From Streptomyces sp. NBC_00443 (GTDB lineage: Bacteria; Actinomycetota; Actinomycetes; Streptomycetales; Streptomycetaceae): a stretch of 64,000 bases of DNA. The stretch is from contig NZ_CP107917.1 in assembly GCF_036014175.1 (NCBI RefSeq), positions 5,642,001 through 5,706,000 of the forward strand, given 5' to 3'. The notes under the pieces were generated by a model, which was not told the origin of the DNA, searched no databases, and saw only the letters and a list, made by a program, of their open reading frames with translations. The translations under genes were made by a program, and so were the position numbers. Shown piece by piece: positions 24,988-32,537 of this stretch. How positions within the stretch are numbered: position 1 is the stretch's first letter; each line of letters opens with the position of its first letter.

Positions 24988-26301
24988 ATGAACGCCAGGA
25001 AGCCGTCCGTCCGTTTCCTTGGGGCCACCGCTCTCGCGGCCGCCACCCTGATCGTCTCCGCCTGCGCCCCGCAGACGTCCACCAACTCCTCCTCCGACAA
25101 GGACGAGAAGACCGGCACCCTGCGGGTCTGGCTCTTCCAGGAAGTCGGCAACAAGCCGAAGGAGAAGGTCGTCGACTCCGTCGTCACCGCCTTCGAGAAG
25201 GCCCACGAGGGCACGGAGGTCGACGTCGAGTACATACCGATCGAGACCCGCGCCCAGCGCGTCAAGGCCGCCTTCAACGACCCGAAGTCCGCGCCCGACG
25301 TCATGGAGTACGGCAACACCGACACCGCCGGCTATGTGAAGGACGGCGGACTCCTCGACGTCACCGAGGAGTTCGGCGACTGGACCGAAGCGAAGGACAC
25401 CGACCCCACGGCCAAGCAGTCCGTCACCGTGGAAGGCAAGATCTACGGTGCGCCCTTCTACGTCGGAGTCCGCGCCCTGTACTACCGCACGGACGTCTTC
25501 GAGGAGCTCGGCCTCGAAGCGCCGAAGACCATGGACGAGTTGGCCGAGACGGCCCGCAAGATCCGCGCCGCGAAGCCCGAGCTGTACGGGCTCGTGGTGG
25601 GCGGGGCGTACACGTACGGCGCGATGCCGTTCGTGTGGGCCAACGGCGGCGAACTCGCCACCGGCAAGGGCGGCTCGTACGCCTCCGCCATCGACAGCGC
25701 GGCGGCCCAGAAGGGCATCAAGGCGTACACGTCCCTGTTCAGCGACGACAACTGTCCCGCCGCCAAGTGCGCCGGCATGGGCGGCAACGACACGATCACC
25801 GCGTTCGCTGCGGGCAAGGCGGGCATGGCGATCGGCGGCGACTTCAGCCACACGGCCGTGGAGGCCGGGAAGGCGAAGGGCAAGTACGCGGTCGTGCCGC
25901 TGCCGGGCGTGAAGGCCGGTTCCATCGCGCCGGCGTTCGCGGGCGGCAACAACATCGGCGTCCTGAAGAGTACCTCGCACCGCACGCTGGCCGTCGACCT
26001 CATGGAGCAGCTGGCCTCGAAGAAGACGCAGACCTCGATGTTCGAGGCGATGGGCTTCCTGCCCACCTTCTCGGACGTACGGCAGCAGGTCGCCGCCGAG
26101 GAGCCGTACGTCAAGCCCTTCGCGCAGACCCTGTCCGCCGGCACCAAGTTCGTTCCCGCGTCGCCCGCGTGGGCGCAGATCGACTCCTCGCTGGTGCTGC
26201 CGACCATGCTCCAGGAGGTCATCAGCGGCAAGAAGGACGTGGCGGCGGCTGCGGGGGAGGCGGCCACGAAGATGGACGCCGCGTTCGGCTCCGCCGGGTG
26301 A
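24988..26301 (+). CDS. Sugar ABC transporter substrate-binding lipoprotein
   Basis: A 437-residue extracellular lipoprotein of the family-1 solute-binding type. The signal peptide ends in the lipobox VSAC with Cys26. Next comes the TLRVWLFQEVG start of the mature domain, then conserved stretches PDVMEYGNTDTAGYV and PFYVGVRALYYRTDVFEELG. It captures a carbohydrate for the two permeases downstream. A DasR-type site upstream and a GH20 hexosaminidase downstream point to N-acetylglucosamine or chito-oligosaccharides. No ATPase gene is present; Streptomyces importers of this kind share the MsiK ATPase encoded elsewhere. ATG 24988 with GGAGG 9 bp upstream. Confidence 0.9.
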   Translation: MNARKPSVRFLGATALAAATLIVSACAPQTSTNSSSDKDEKTGTLRVWLFQEVGNKPKEKVVDSVVTAFEKAHEGTEVDVEYIPIETRAQRVKAAFNDPKSAPDVMEYGNTDTAGYVKDGGLLDVTEEFGDWTEAKDTDPTAKQSVTVEGKIYGAPFYVGVRALYYRTDVFEELGLEAPKTMDELAETARKIRAAKPELYGLVVGGAYTYGAMPFVWANGGELATGKGGSYASAIDSAAAQKGIKAYTSLFSDDNCPAAKCAGMGGNDTITAFAAGKAGMAIGGDFSHTAVEAGKAKGKYAVVPLPGVKAGSIAPAFAGGNNIGVLKSTSHRTLAVDLMEQLASKKTQTSMFEAMGFLPTFSDVRQQVAAEEPYVKPFAQTLSAGTKFVPASPAWAQIDSSLVLPTMLQEVISGKKDVAAAAGEAATKMDAAFGSAG

Positions 26302-27308
26302 CGGGGGTGCCTAGTGGGTCGGGGGTCGCGGAGGGTCGGCGGGTGCGGGTGGTCGGGGGTTCCTCGCGCCCACGCGGCGGTAGCCGCAAATCCAACACAG
26401 CCCCGCGCCCCCTGGGGCGTGCTGGAGCGCGGCGTCGAAAGGGCTGGACCCCCTGGCTGTACCTTGCCCCCGCCCTCGTCGTTCTCGGTGGGCTGCTCGT
26501 CTATCCCATCTATCAGCTTGGGCTGATCTCGTTCTTCGAGTACACGCAGGCGCAGGTCAGTGGCGGGGAGTCCACCACATTCCAGGGGTTCGGCAACTAC
26601 TCGGAGCTGTTCTCGGACTCCCAGTTCTGGCAGGTGCTGCTGGCCACGGTCGTGTTCGCGGCGGCGTGTGTCGTGTCGACGCTCGCCGTCGGGTGTGCGC
26701 TCGCCGTGCTGCTCACGCGCGTGCGTGCCGTGCCGCGGCTCGCGTTGATGCTGGCGGCGCTGGGGGCGTGGGCGACGCCGGCCATCACCGGGTCGACCGT
26801 GTGGCTGTTGCTGTTCGACCCGGACTTCGGGCCGGTGAACCGCATCCTGGGGCTCGGCGACCACTCGTGGACGTACGGGCGTTTCAGTGCCTTCTTCCTC
26901 GTCCTGCTCGAAGTGGTCTGGTGCTCCTTCCCGTTCGTGATGGTGACGGTGTACGCCGGTATCCGCTCCGTACCGGCCGAGGTGCTGGAGGCCGCCGCGC
27001 TGGACGGTGCCTCGCAGTGGCGGATCTGGCGTTCGGTGCTGGCGCCGATGCTGCGGCCGATCCTCGTGGTCGTGACCATCCAGTCGGTCATCTGGGACTT
27101 CAAGGTCTTCACCCAGATCTATGTCATGACGAACGGCGGCGGCATCGCGGGCCAGAACCTCGTGCTGAACGTGTACGCGTACCAAAAGGCCTTCGCGTCC
27201 TCGCAGTACAGCCTGGGCTCGGCGATCGGCATCGTGATGCTGCTGATCCTGCTGGCGGTGACGCTGGTGTATCTGCGGCTGCTGCGCAGACAGGGGGAGG
27301 AACTGTGA
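26298..27308 (+). CDS. Sugar ABC transporter permease (MalF type)
   Basis: About 336 residues with six membrane helices after a basic N-terminal stretch. The first helix is LYLAPALVVLGGLLVYPIYQ. The ABC permease EAA loop appears as EVLEAAALDGASQWRIWRSV (about residues 230-249). It pairs with the MalG-type permease just after it. GTG 26298 overlaps the TGA of the binding-protein gene (GTGA), supporting coupled translation; GTG 26307 and 26343 are alternatives, since the first 40 residues are low-complexity and may not be translated. Confidence 0.88.
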   Translation: MTGVPSGSGVAEGRRVRVVGGSSRPRGGSRKSNTAPRPLGRAGARRRKGWTPWLYLAPALVVLGGLLVYPIYQLGLISFFEYTQAQVSGGESTTFQGFGNYSELFSDSQFWQVLLATVVFAAACVVSTLAVGCALAVLLTRVRAVPRLALMLAALGAWATPAITGSTVWLLLFDPDFGPVNRILGLGDHSWTYGRFSAFFLVLLEVVWCSFPFVMVTVYAGIRSVPAEVLEAAALDGASQWRIWRSVLAPMLRPILVVVTIQSVIWDFKVFTQIYVMTNGGGIAGQNLVLNVYAYQKAFASSQYSLGSAIGIVMLLILLAVTLVYLRLLRRQGEEL

Positions 27309-28165
27309 GGTCCGTGAAGTCCGTGGGTTCCGGGCCCTTCGTACGGCGGCCCTGGCGGCTGCTCGCGGAGGTGTCCGCGCTGCTGATCGCCGTCGTGGTG
27401 GCCTTCCCGCTGTACTGGATGGTACTCAGCGCCTTCAAACCGGCCGGGGAGATCGAGTCCAGCGAGCCGCGGCCCTGGACGCTGGCCCCTTCCCTGGATT
27501 CCTTCCGGCGGGTGTTCGAGCAGAACGAATTCGGCCGCTACTTCCTCAACAGCCTTGTCGTGGCGTGCACGGTCGTGCTCGTCTCGGCGTTGATCGCGTT
27601 TCTCGCGGCGACCGCGGTGACACGCTTCCGCTTCCGCTTCCGGACCACCCTGCTGATCATGTTTCTGGTGGCCCAGATGGTGCCGGTGGAGGCCCTGACG
27701 ATCCCCCTGTTCTTCCTCATGCGGGACTTCGGCCAGCTGAACACGCTCGGCTCGCTGATCCTGCCGCACATCGCCTTCTCGCTGCCGTTCGCGATCTGGA
27801 TGCTGCGGGGGTTTGTGAAGGCGGTTCCCGAGGCGCTGGAGGAGGCCGCGTACATCGACGGGGCGAGCCGGTCGCGATTCCTGTGGCAGATCCTTTTCCC
27901 GCTGGTCTTCCCGGGGCTCGTGGCCACGAGCGTGTTCTCCTTCATCTCGGCCTGGAACGACTTCCTGTTCGCCAAGTCCTTCATCATCAGCGACACTTCG
28001 CAGTCGACCCTCCCGATGGCCCTGCTCGTCTTCTACAAGCCCGACGAGCCGGACTGGGGCGGCGTCATGGCGGCGTCGACGGTGATGACGATTCCGGTGC
28101 TGATCTTCTTCGTGCTCGTGCAGCGACGGCTGGTGTCGGGGCTGGGCGGAGCGGTAAAGGACTGA
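27305..28165 (+). CDS. Sugar ABC transporter permease (MalG type)
   Basis: A 286-residue permease with six helices. It starts RPWRLLAEVSALLIAVVVAFPLYW-style and has the EAA loop EALEEAAYIDGASRSRFLWQ near residue 180. It forms the heterodimeric channel with the preceding gene, which it overlaps by GTGA (27305-27308). The hexosaminidase gene begins one base after its stop. Confidence 0.92.
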   Translation: MRSVKSVGSGPFVRRPWRLLAEVSALLIAVVVAFPLYWMVLSAFKPAGEIESSEPRPWTLAPSLDSFRRVFEQNEFGRYFLNSLVVACTVVLVSALIAFLAATAVTRFRFRFRTTLLIMFLVAQMVPVEALTIPLFFLMRDFGQLNTLGSLILPHIAFSLPFAIWMLRGFVKAVPEALEEAAYIDGASRSRFLWQILFPLVFPGLVATSVFSFISAWNDFLFAKSFIISDTSQSTLPMALLVFYKPDEPDWGGVMAASTVMTIPVLIFFVLVQRRLVSGLGGAVKD

Positions 28166-28166
28166 C

Positions 28167-29795
28167 GTGACTGAACTGATTCCAGCGCCGGGCCAGGTGA
28201 CGGGCCGAGGCTCGCGCTTCTTCGAACTGGGCCCGGCGACAAGGGTGGCCGCGGGCGAAGGCACCGAAGGGACGGAACGCTGGCTGCGCGCCACGCTGGG
28301 TGCCGCCACCGGCCTGCCGCTGGCGCCAGGGCGGGAGGACGAGGACGACGTCATCCGCCTGTCCATCGACCCGCTGGTCACCAAGGACCTGGGCGAAGAG
28401 GGCTACCGCCTCGCCGTCACACCCGAAGCCGTCCAGCTCGCGGGCGGCGGCCCCGCCGGTCTCTTCTGGGGCGCCCAGACGCTACGGCAACTGCTCGGCC
28501 CCGACGCCCACCGCCGGGCCCCGCTGCCCGGCCGGCAGTGGCAGCTGCAGGAGATCCAGGTCCAGGACGCCCCCCGATTCCACTGGCGCGGCCTCATGCT
28601 CGACGTCTCCCGGCACTTCATGCCCAAGGACGGCGTCCTGCGTTACCTCGACCTGATGGCCGCCCACAAACTCAACGTCTTCCACTTCCATCTGACGGAC
28701 GACCAGGGCTGGCGCGTCGAGATCAGGAAGTACCCCCGGCTCACCGAGGTCGGCTCCTGGCGGACGCGTACCAAATTCGGCCACCGGGCCTCCCCGCTGT
28801 GGGACGACAGGCCGCACGGTGGCCACTACACCCAGGACGACATCCGCGAGATCGTCGCGTACGCCGCCGAGCGGCATATCACCGTCGTCCCCGAAATCGA
28901 CGTACCCGGCCACTCGCAGGCCGCGATCGCCGCGTACCCGGAACTCGGCAACACCGACGTCATCGACACCTCCGCACTCACCGTCTGGGACACCTGGGGG
29001 ATCAATCCGAACGTACTCGCCCCCACTGACAACACCCTGCGCTTCTACGAGGGGGTGTTCGAGGAACTCCTGGAGCTGTTCCCCTCCGAGTTCATTCATG
29101 TCGGGGGTGACGAATGCCTCAAGGACCAGTGGCGGCAGTCACCGACCGCGCAGGAGCGCATCAGGGAACTCGGGCTGAAGGACGAGGACGAGCTCCAGGC
29201 CTGGTTCATCGGCCACTTCGACAAGTGGCTGGCCGCGCGCGGGCGCAGGCTGATCGGCTGGGACGAGATCCTGGAGGGCGGGCTTGCGGAGGGCGCGGCC
29301 GTGTCGTCCTGGCGCGGGTACGCGGGCGGCATCGCGGCGGCCCGCGCGGGCCACGACGTCGTCATGTGCCCCGAGCAGCAGGTGTACCTGGACCACCGTC
29401 AGGACGGGGGCGCCGACGAGCCGGTGCCGATCGGGTACGTCCGCACCCTGGAGGACGTCTATCGGTTCGAGCCCGTTCCCGCGGAGTTGACGCCGGACGA
29501 GGCCCGGCATGTGCTCGGCACACAGGCCAACGTGTGGACCGAGGTGATGGAGGACCCCGCGCGCGTGGACTACCAGACCTTCCCGCGCCTCGCCGCCTTC
29601 GCTGAGGTCGCCTGGAGCAGCCTCCCGGCCCCGGCGGAACGGGACTTCGCCGACTTCGAGCGGCGGATGACCGCCCACTACGGGCGACTTGACGCCCTGG
29701 GAGTCGCGTACCGCCCGTCGGCCGGCCCGCGGCCGTGGCAGCGGCGCCCCGGGGTCCTCGGCCGCCCGATCGACGGCCCGCCCCCGAACAGGTAA
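28167..29795 (+). CDS. Beta-N-acetylhexosaminidase, GH20
   Basis: A 542-residue glycoside hydrolase family 20 enzyme. The N-terminal GH20b-like domain (about 1-135) leads into the TIM barrel: HWRGLMLDVSRHFMPKD, LNVFHFHLTDDQGWR, PEIDVPGHSQAA and the catalytic HVGGDE pair Asp315-Glu316. It removes terminal GlcNAc from chito-oligosaccharides by substrate-assisted catalysis. I see no signal peptide, so it probably works in the cytoplasm on sugars imported by the upstream transporter. GTG 28167 follows the permease stop directly. It is the last gene of the operon. Confidence 0.93.
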   Translation: MTELIPAPGQVTGRGSRFFELGPATRVAAGEGTEGTERWLRATLGAATGLPLAPGREDEDDVIRLSIDPLVTKDLGEEGYRLAVTPEAVQLAGGGPAGLFWGAQTLRQLLGPDAHRRAPLPGRQWQLQEIQVQDAPRFHWRGLMLDVSRHFMPKDGVLRYLDLMAAHKLNVFHFHLTDDQGWRVEIRKYPRLTEVGSWRTRTKFGHRASPLWDDRPHGGHYTQDDIREIVAYAAERHITVVPEIDVPGHSQAAIAAYPELGNTDVIDTSALTVWDTWGINPNVLAPTDNTLRFYEGVFEELLELFPSEFIHVGGDECLKDQWRQSPTAQERIRELGLKDEDELQAWFIGHFDKWLAARGRRLIGWDEILEGGLAEGAAVSSWRGYAGGIAAARAGHDVVMCPEQQVYLDHRQDGGADEPVPIGYVRTLEDVYRFEPVPAELTPDEARHVLGTQANVWTEVMEDPARVDYQTFPRLAAFAEVAWSSLPAPAERDFADFERRMTAHYGRLDALGVAYRPSAGPRPWQRRPGVLGRPIDGPPPNR

Positions 29796-30021
29796 TTGAA
29801 AAAAACCGGCAAGGTGTCACCGAAGAGTGTCAATCGGTACTCACCGGTGATGCCGTGCGAAAACGGACCATCTCACCGATGAGGTGGGCGAATGCCTCCT
29901 AGCGGACCCGTGTCCTCGGGTCCTGCGAAGATGTGCCAGAGTTGCCACGTCCGCCCTGTCAGCACGTACCGTACGGCAGCACAGGTGGGACCAGGTGGGG
30001 CAGCGGGAAGGGGCAGCCGGT

Positions 30022-30915
30022 TTGACCACGCACGCACCGCAGGCGGCGCAGTCCGTCACGCTGCCCACGACGCTGGACGAGGCCGTGACGGCACTGGCCG
30101 CCATGCCCGCCGCCGTGCCCGTCGCGGGCGGCACCGACCTCATGGCCGCCGTCAACTCCGGGCAGCTCAGGCCCGCCGCGCTGGTCGGCCTCGGCAAGAT
30201 CAGCGAGATCCGCGGCTGGCAGTACCAGGACGGACACGCCCTGCTGGGAGCGGGCCTCACGCACGCGCGTATGGGCCGCCCCGACTTCGCCGCCCTGATC
30301 CCGGCGCTCGCCGCCGCCGCGCGTGCCGCGGGCCCGCCGCAGATCCGCAACGCGGGCACCCTGGGCGGCAACATCGCCTCGGCCTCCCCGACCGGTGACG
30401 CCCTGCCGGTCCTCGCCGCACTCGAAGCGACCCTGGTCATCGCGGGCCCGGGCGGAGCCCGCCGGGAGATCCCGGTGTCGCACCTGCTGGCCGGCATGGA
30501 GATGCTGCGCGCCGGCGAACTCATCGGCTACGTGCGCGTGCCGCTGCTGCACGCCCCGCAGGTCTTCCTCAAGGCCACCGGCCGCACCGGCCCGGGGCGC
30601 GCCATGGCGTCCGTCGCCGTCGTCCTCGACCCCGCCCGGCGCGGCATCAGGTGCGCGGTGGGCGCCATAGCGCCGATGCCGCTCAGGCCGCTGGACGCCG
30701 AGCACTGGGTCTCCCAGCTGATCGACTGGGACAACAACCGCGCGATCGTCCCCGAGGCGCTGAACGCCTTCGGCGAGTACGTCTCCGCGGCCTGCATCCC
30801 GGACCCGACGCCGGCCGAGGACGGCTCCGTACCGCAGCATCCGCCCGCCGTACTGCACCTGCGGCGCACCGTCGCCGCGCTGGCCCGACGAGCACTGGGG
30901 AGGGCGCTGTCGTGA
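30022..30915 (+). CDS. Xanthine dehydrogenase family FAD-binding subunit
   Basis: A 297-residue FAD-binding medium-subunit protein (CoxM/XdhB type). The PVAGGTDLMAAVNSG motif (about 32-46) and IRNAGTLGGNIASASPTGD (about 112-130) bind FAD. It passes electrons from the iron-sulfur subunit to an acceptor. The start is uncertain: TTG 30022 is preferred because AAGGGG lies 7 nt upstream and the family N-terminus begins there; the frame is open back to 29884. The 226-bp gap before it holds the operon promoter and a small GGACCC/GGGTCC hairpin near 29924-29940. Its stop overlaps the next start. Confidence 0.85.
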   Translation: MTTHAPQAAQSVTLPTTLDEAVTALAAMPAAVPVAGGTDLMAAVNSGQLRPAALVGLGKISEIRGWQYQDGHALLGAGLTHARMGRPDFAALIPALAAAARAAGPPQIRNAGTLGGNIASASPTGDALPVLAALEATLVIAGPGGARREIPVSHLLAGMEMLRAGELIGYVRVPLLHAPQVFLKATGRTGPGRAMASVAVVLDPARRGIRCAVGAIAPMPLRPLDAEHWVSQLIDWDNNRAIVPEALNAFGEYVSAACIPDPTPAEDGSVPQHPPAVLHLRRTVAALARRALGRALS

Positions 30916-32537
30916 CCGACGACCAGCACGGAGAAAGCACGCCCCGGGGCACGGGCCGCTGGGACCCGCTGCCCCAGGGCGACTACGACGACGGCGCCAC
31001 CGCCTTCGTCAAACTCCCCGAAGGGGGCATCGACGCCCTCCTGGCCTCCTCCGACAGCCCGCTCGCCGCGCGCGGCCACGGCTATGTGCCGCCGCAGATA
31101 ACGGTCACGCCGGGATCGGGCGCGGACCCGGCCGCCCCGGGCGGCTGGCCGCTCGCGGGTGTGCCCGACGGCAACGCCCAGTGGCCCGACCCCAACGCCG
31201 TACCGCAGGACGGGGGCACCGGCCAGTTCCAGTACAACCCCGGGGCCACCCAGCAGTGGAACTTCTCGGAGACCGCCGCAGGCCAGGACGCCGTAGCCGG
31301 GCCCCGGCACGACGTCACCGGGCAGTGGTCGATCCCTGTCGCCGACGGTGACCTTCCGGACGAATCGGGCGAGTTCACCACGTCGTCGCTTGTCGAGCAG
31401 TGGGGCGGCACGCCTCCGGCCACGCTGCCGGGCGGCGCGTCCGCGCCGTGGGCGACGCAGCCGACCGGGCAGCCGTGGGCACCGCACGCCGATGCCGCTG
31501 CGGCGACCGGGGAAGCGGTGGAAGCCGGGCCCGCGGCCGGGCACCCGACGGGCGCCGGGCACGTGCCCGGGCGACCGGGGGACCCCGGGGCGTACTCCGG
31601 CGACCAGCACGGCGAGCGGCCTGGCGCGCACCTGCAGGGCCAGCGCACCGGCGGCGCACCCGACTTCGGCGCCGAGCCGCCCGCCCAGGACTCCGCCGAA
31701 AGCGCTTCAGAGGCCCCCCAGGCCGCTTCCGGGCCCGCCGACCCCGCCACGGACACCCGGGGCTCCGCAGAGGCCGCAGAGGGCCCGGCAGAGGCTTCCG
31801 CCGCGTCCGCGCCGGCCGAGGGGGGCCACTCCGACGCCGAGGCCGCGCAGGAGCCCGAGCAGGCCGCCGACTCCGACGACGCACCGGCCCCCTCCGGCGA
31901 GGAACACCCCCTCGCCTCCTACGTGCTGCGCGTCAACGGCGCCGACCGGCCCGTCTCGGACGCCTGGATCGGCGAGTCGCTGCTCTACGTGCTGCGTGAG
32001 CGGCTCGGCCTCGCGGGCGCCAAGGACGGCTGCTCGCAGGGCGAGTGCGGGGCGTGCAACGTACAGGTCGACGGACGGCTCGTGGCGTCCTGCCTGGTGC
32101 CCGCCGTCACCGCCGCCGGCAGCGAGGTCCGTACCGTCGAGGGCCTGGCCGCCGACGGGCAGCCCTCCGACGTGCAGCGCGCGCTCGCGCGGTGCGGCGC
32201 GGTGCAGTGCGGCTTCTGCGTGCCCGGCATGGCGATGACCGTGCACGACCTCCTGGAGGGCAACCCGGCCCCGAGCGAGCTGGAGACCCGCCAGGCGCTG
32301 TGCGGCAACCTGTGCCGCTGCTCCGGCTACCGGGGCGTGGTGGAGGCCGTCAAGGAGGTCGTCGCGGAACGCGAGGCGCACTCGGCGGCCGACGACGCCG
32401 AACGGGACGGCGACGAGCCGCGTATCCCTCATCAGGCAGGCCCGGGAGCCGGCGGCGTCCACCGCTCGGCCTTCGAGGCCCCCGGTGCCATGGGACCGCA
32501 TGACCAGGCGTACGGCCAGGACGGAGGCCAGGCGTGA
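30912..32537 (+). CDS. Xanthine dehydrogenase family 2Fe-2S subunit with long N-terminal extension
   Basis: A 541-residue protein. Only the last 200 residues are the usual small subunit. The plant-type 2Fe-2S cluster site is C374SQGECGAC with a fourth Cys in VASC. A second cluster domain has CGAVQCGFC and CGNLCRCSGYRG. The first 330 residues are low-complexity, Ala/Glu/Pro/Gly-rich and probably disordered, with no recognisable domain; normal subunits total about 160-200 residues. The codon pattern stays streptomycete through the extension and the frame is continuous from the GTGA overlap at 30912, so it is translated. The extension may tether or space partner proteins; that is inference. Confidence 0.85.
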   Translation: MTDDQHGESTPRGTGRWDPLPQGDYDDGATAFVKLPEGGIDALLASSDSPLAARGHGYVPPQITVTPGSGADPAAPGGWPLAGVPDGNAQWPDPNAVPQDGGTGQFQYNPGATQQWNFSETAAGQDAVAGPRHDVTGQWSIPVADGDLPDESGEFTTSSLVEQWGGTPPATLPGGASAPWATQPTGQPWAPHADAAAATGEAVEAGPAAGHPTGAGHVPGRPGDPGAYSGDQHGERPGAHLQGQRTGGAPDFGAEPPAQDSAESASEAPQAASGPADPATDTRGSAEAAEGPAEASAASAPAEGGHSDAEAAQEPEQAADSDDAPAPSGEEHPLASYVLRVNGADRPVSDAWIGESLLYVLRERLGLAGAKDGCSQGECGACNVQVDGRLVASCLVPAVTAAGSEVRTVEGLAADGQPSDVQRALARCGAVQCGFCVPGMAMTVHDLLEGNPAPSELETRQALCGNLCRCSGYRGVVEAVKEVVAEREAHSAADDAERDGDEPRIPHQAGPGAGGVHRSAFEAPGAMGPHDQAYGQDGGQA

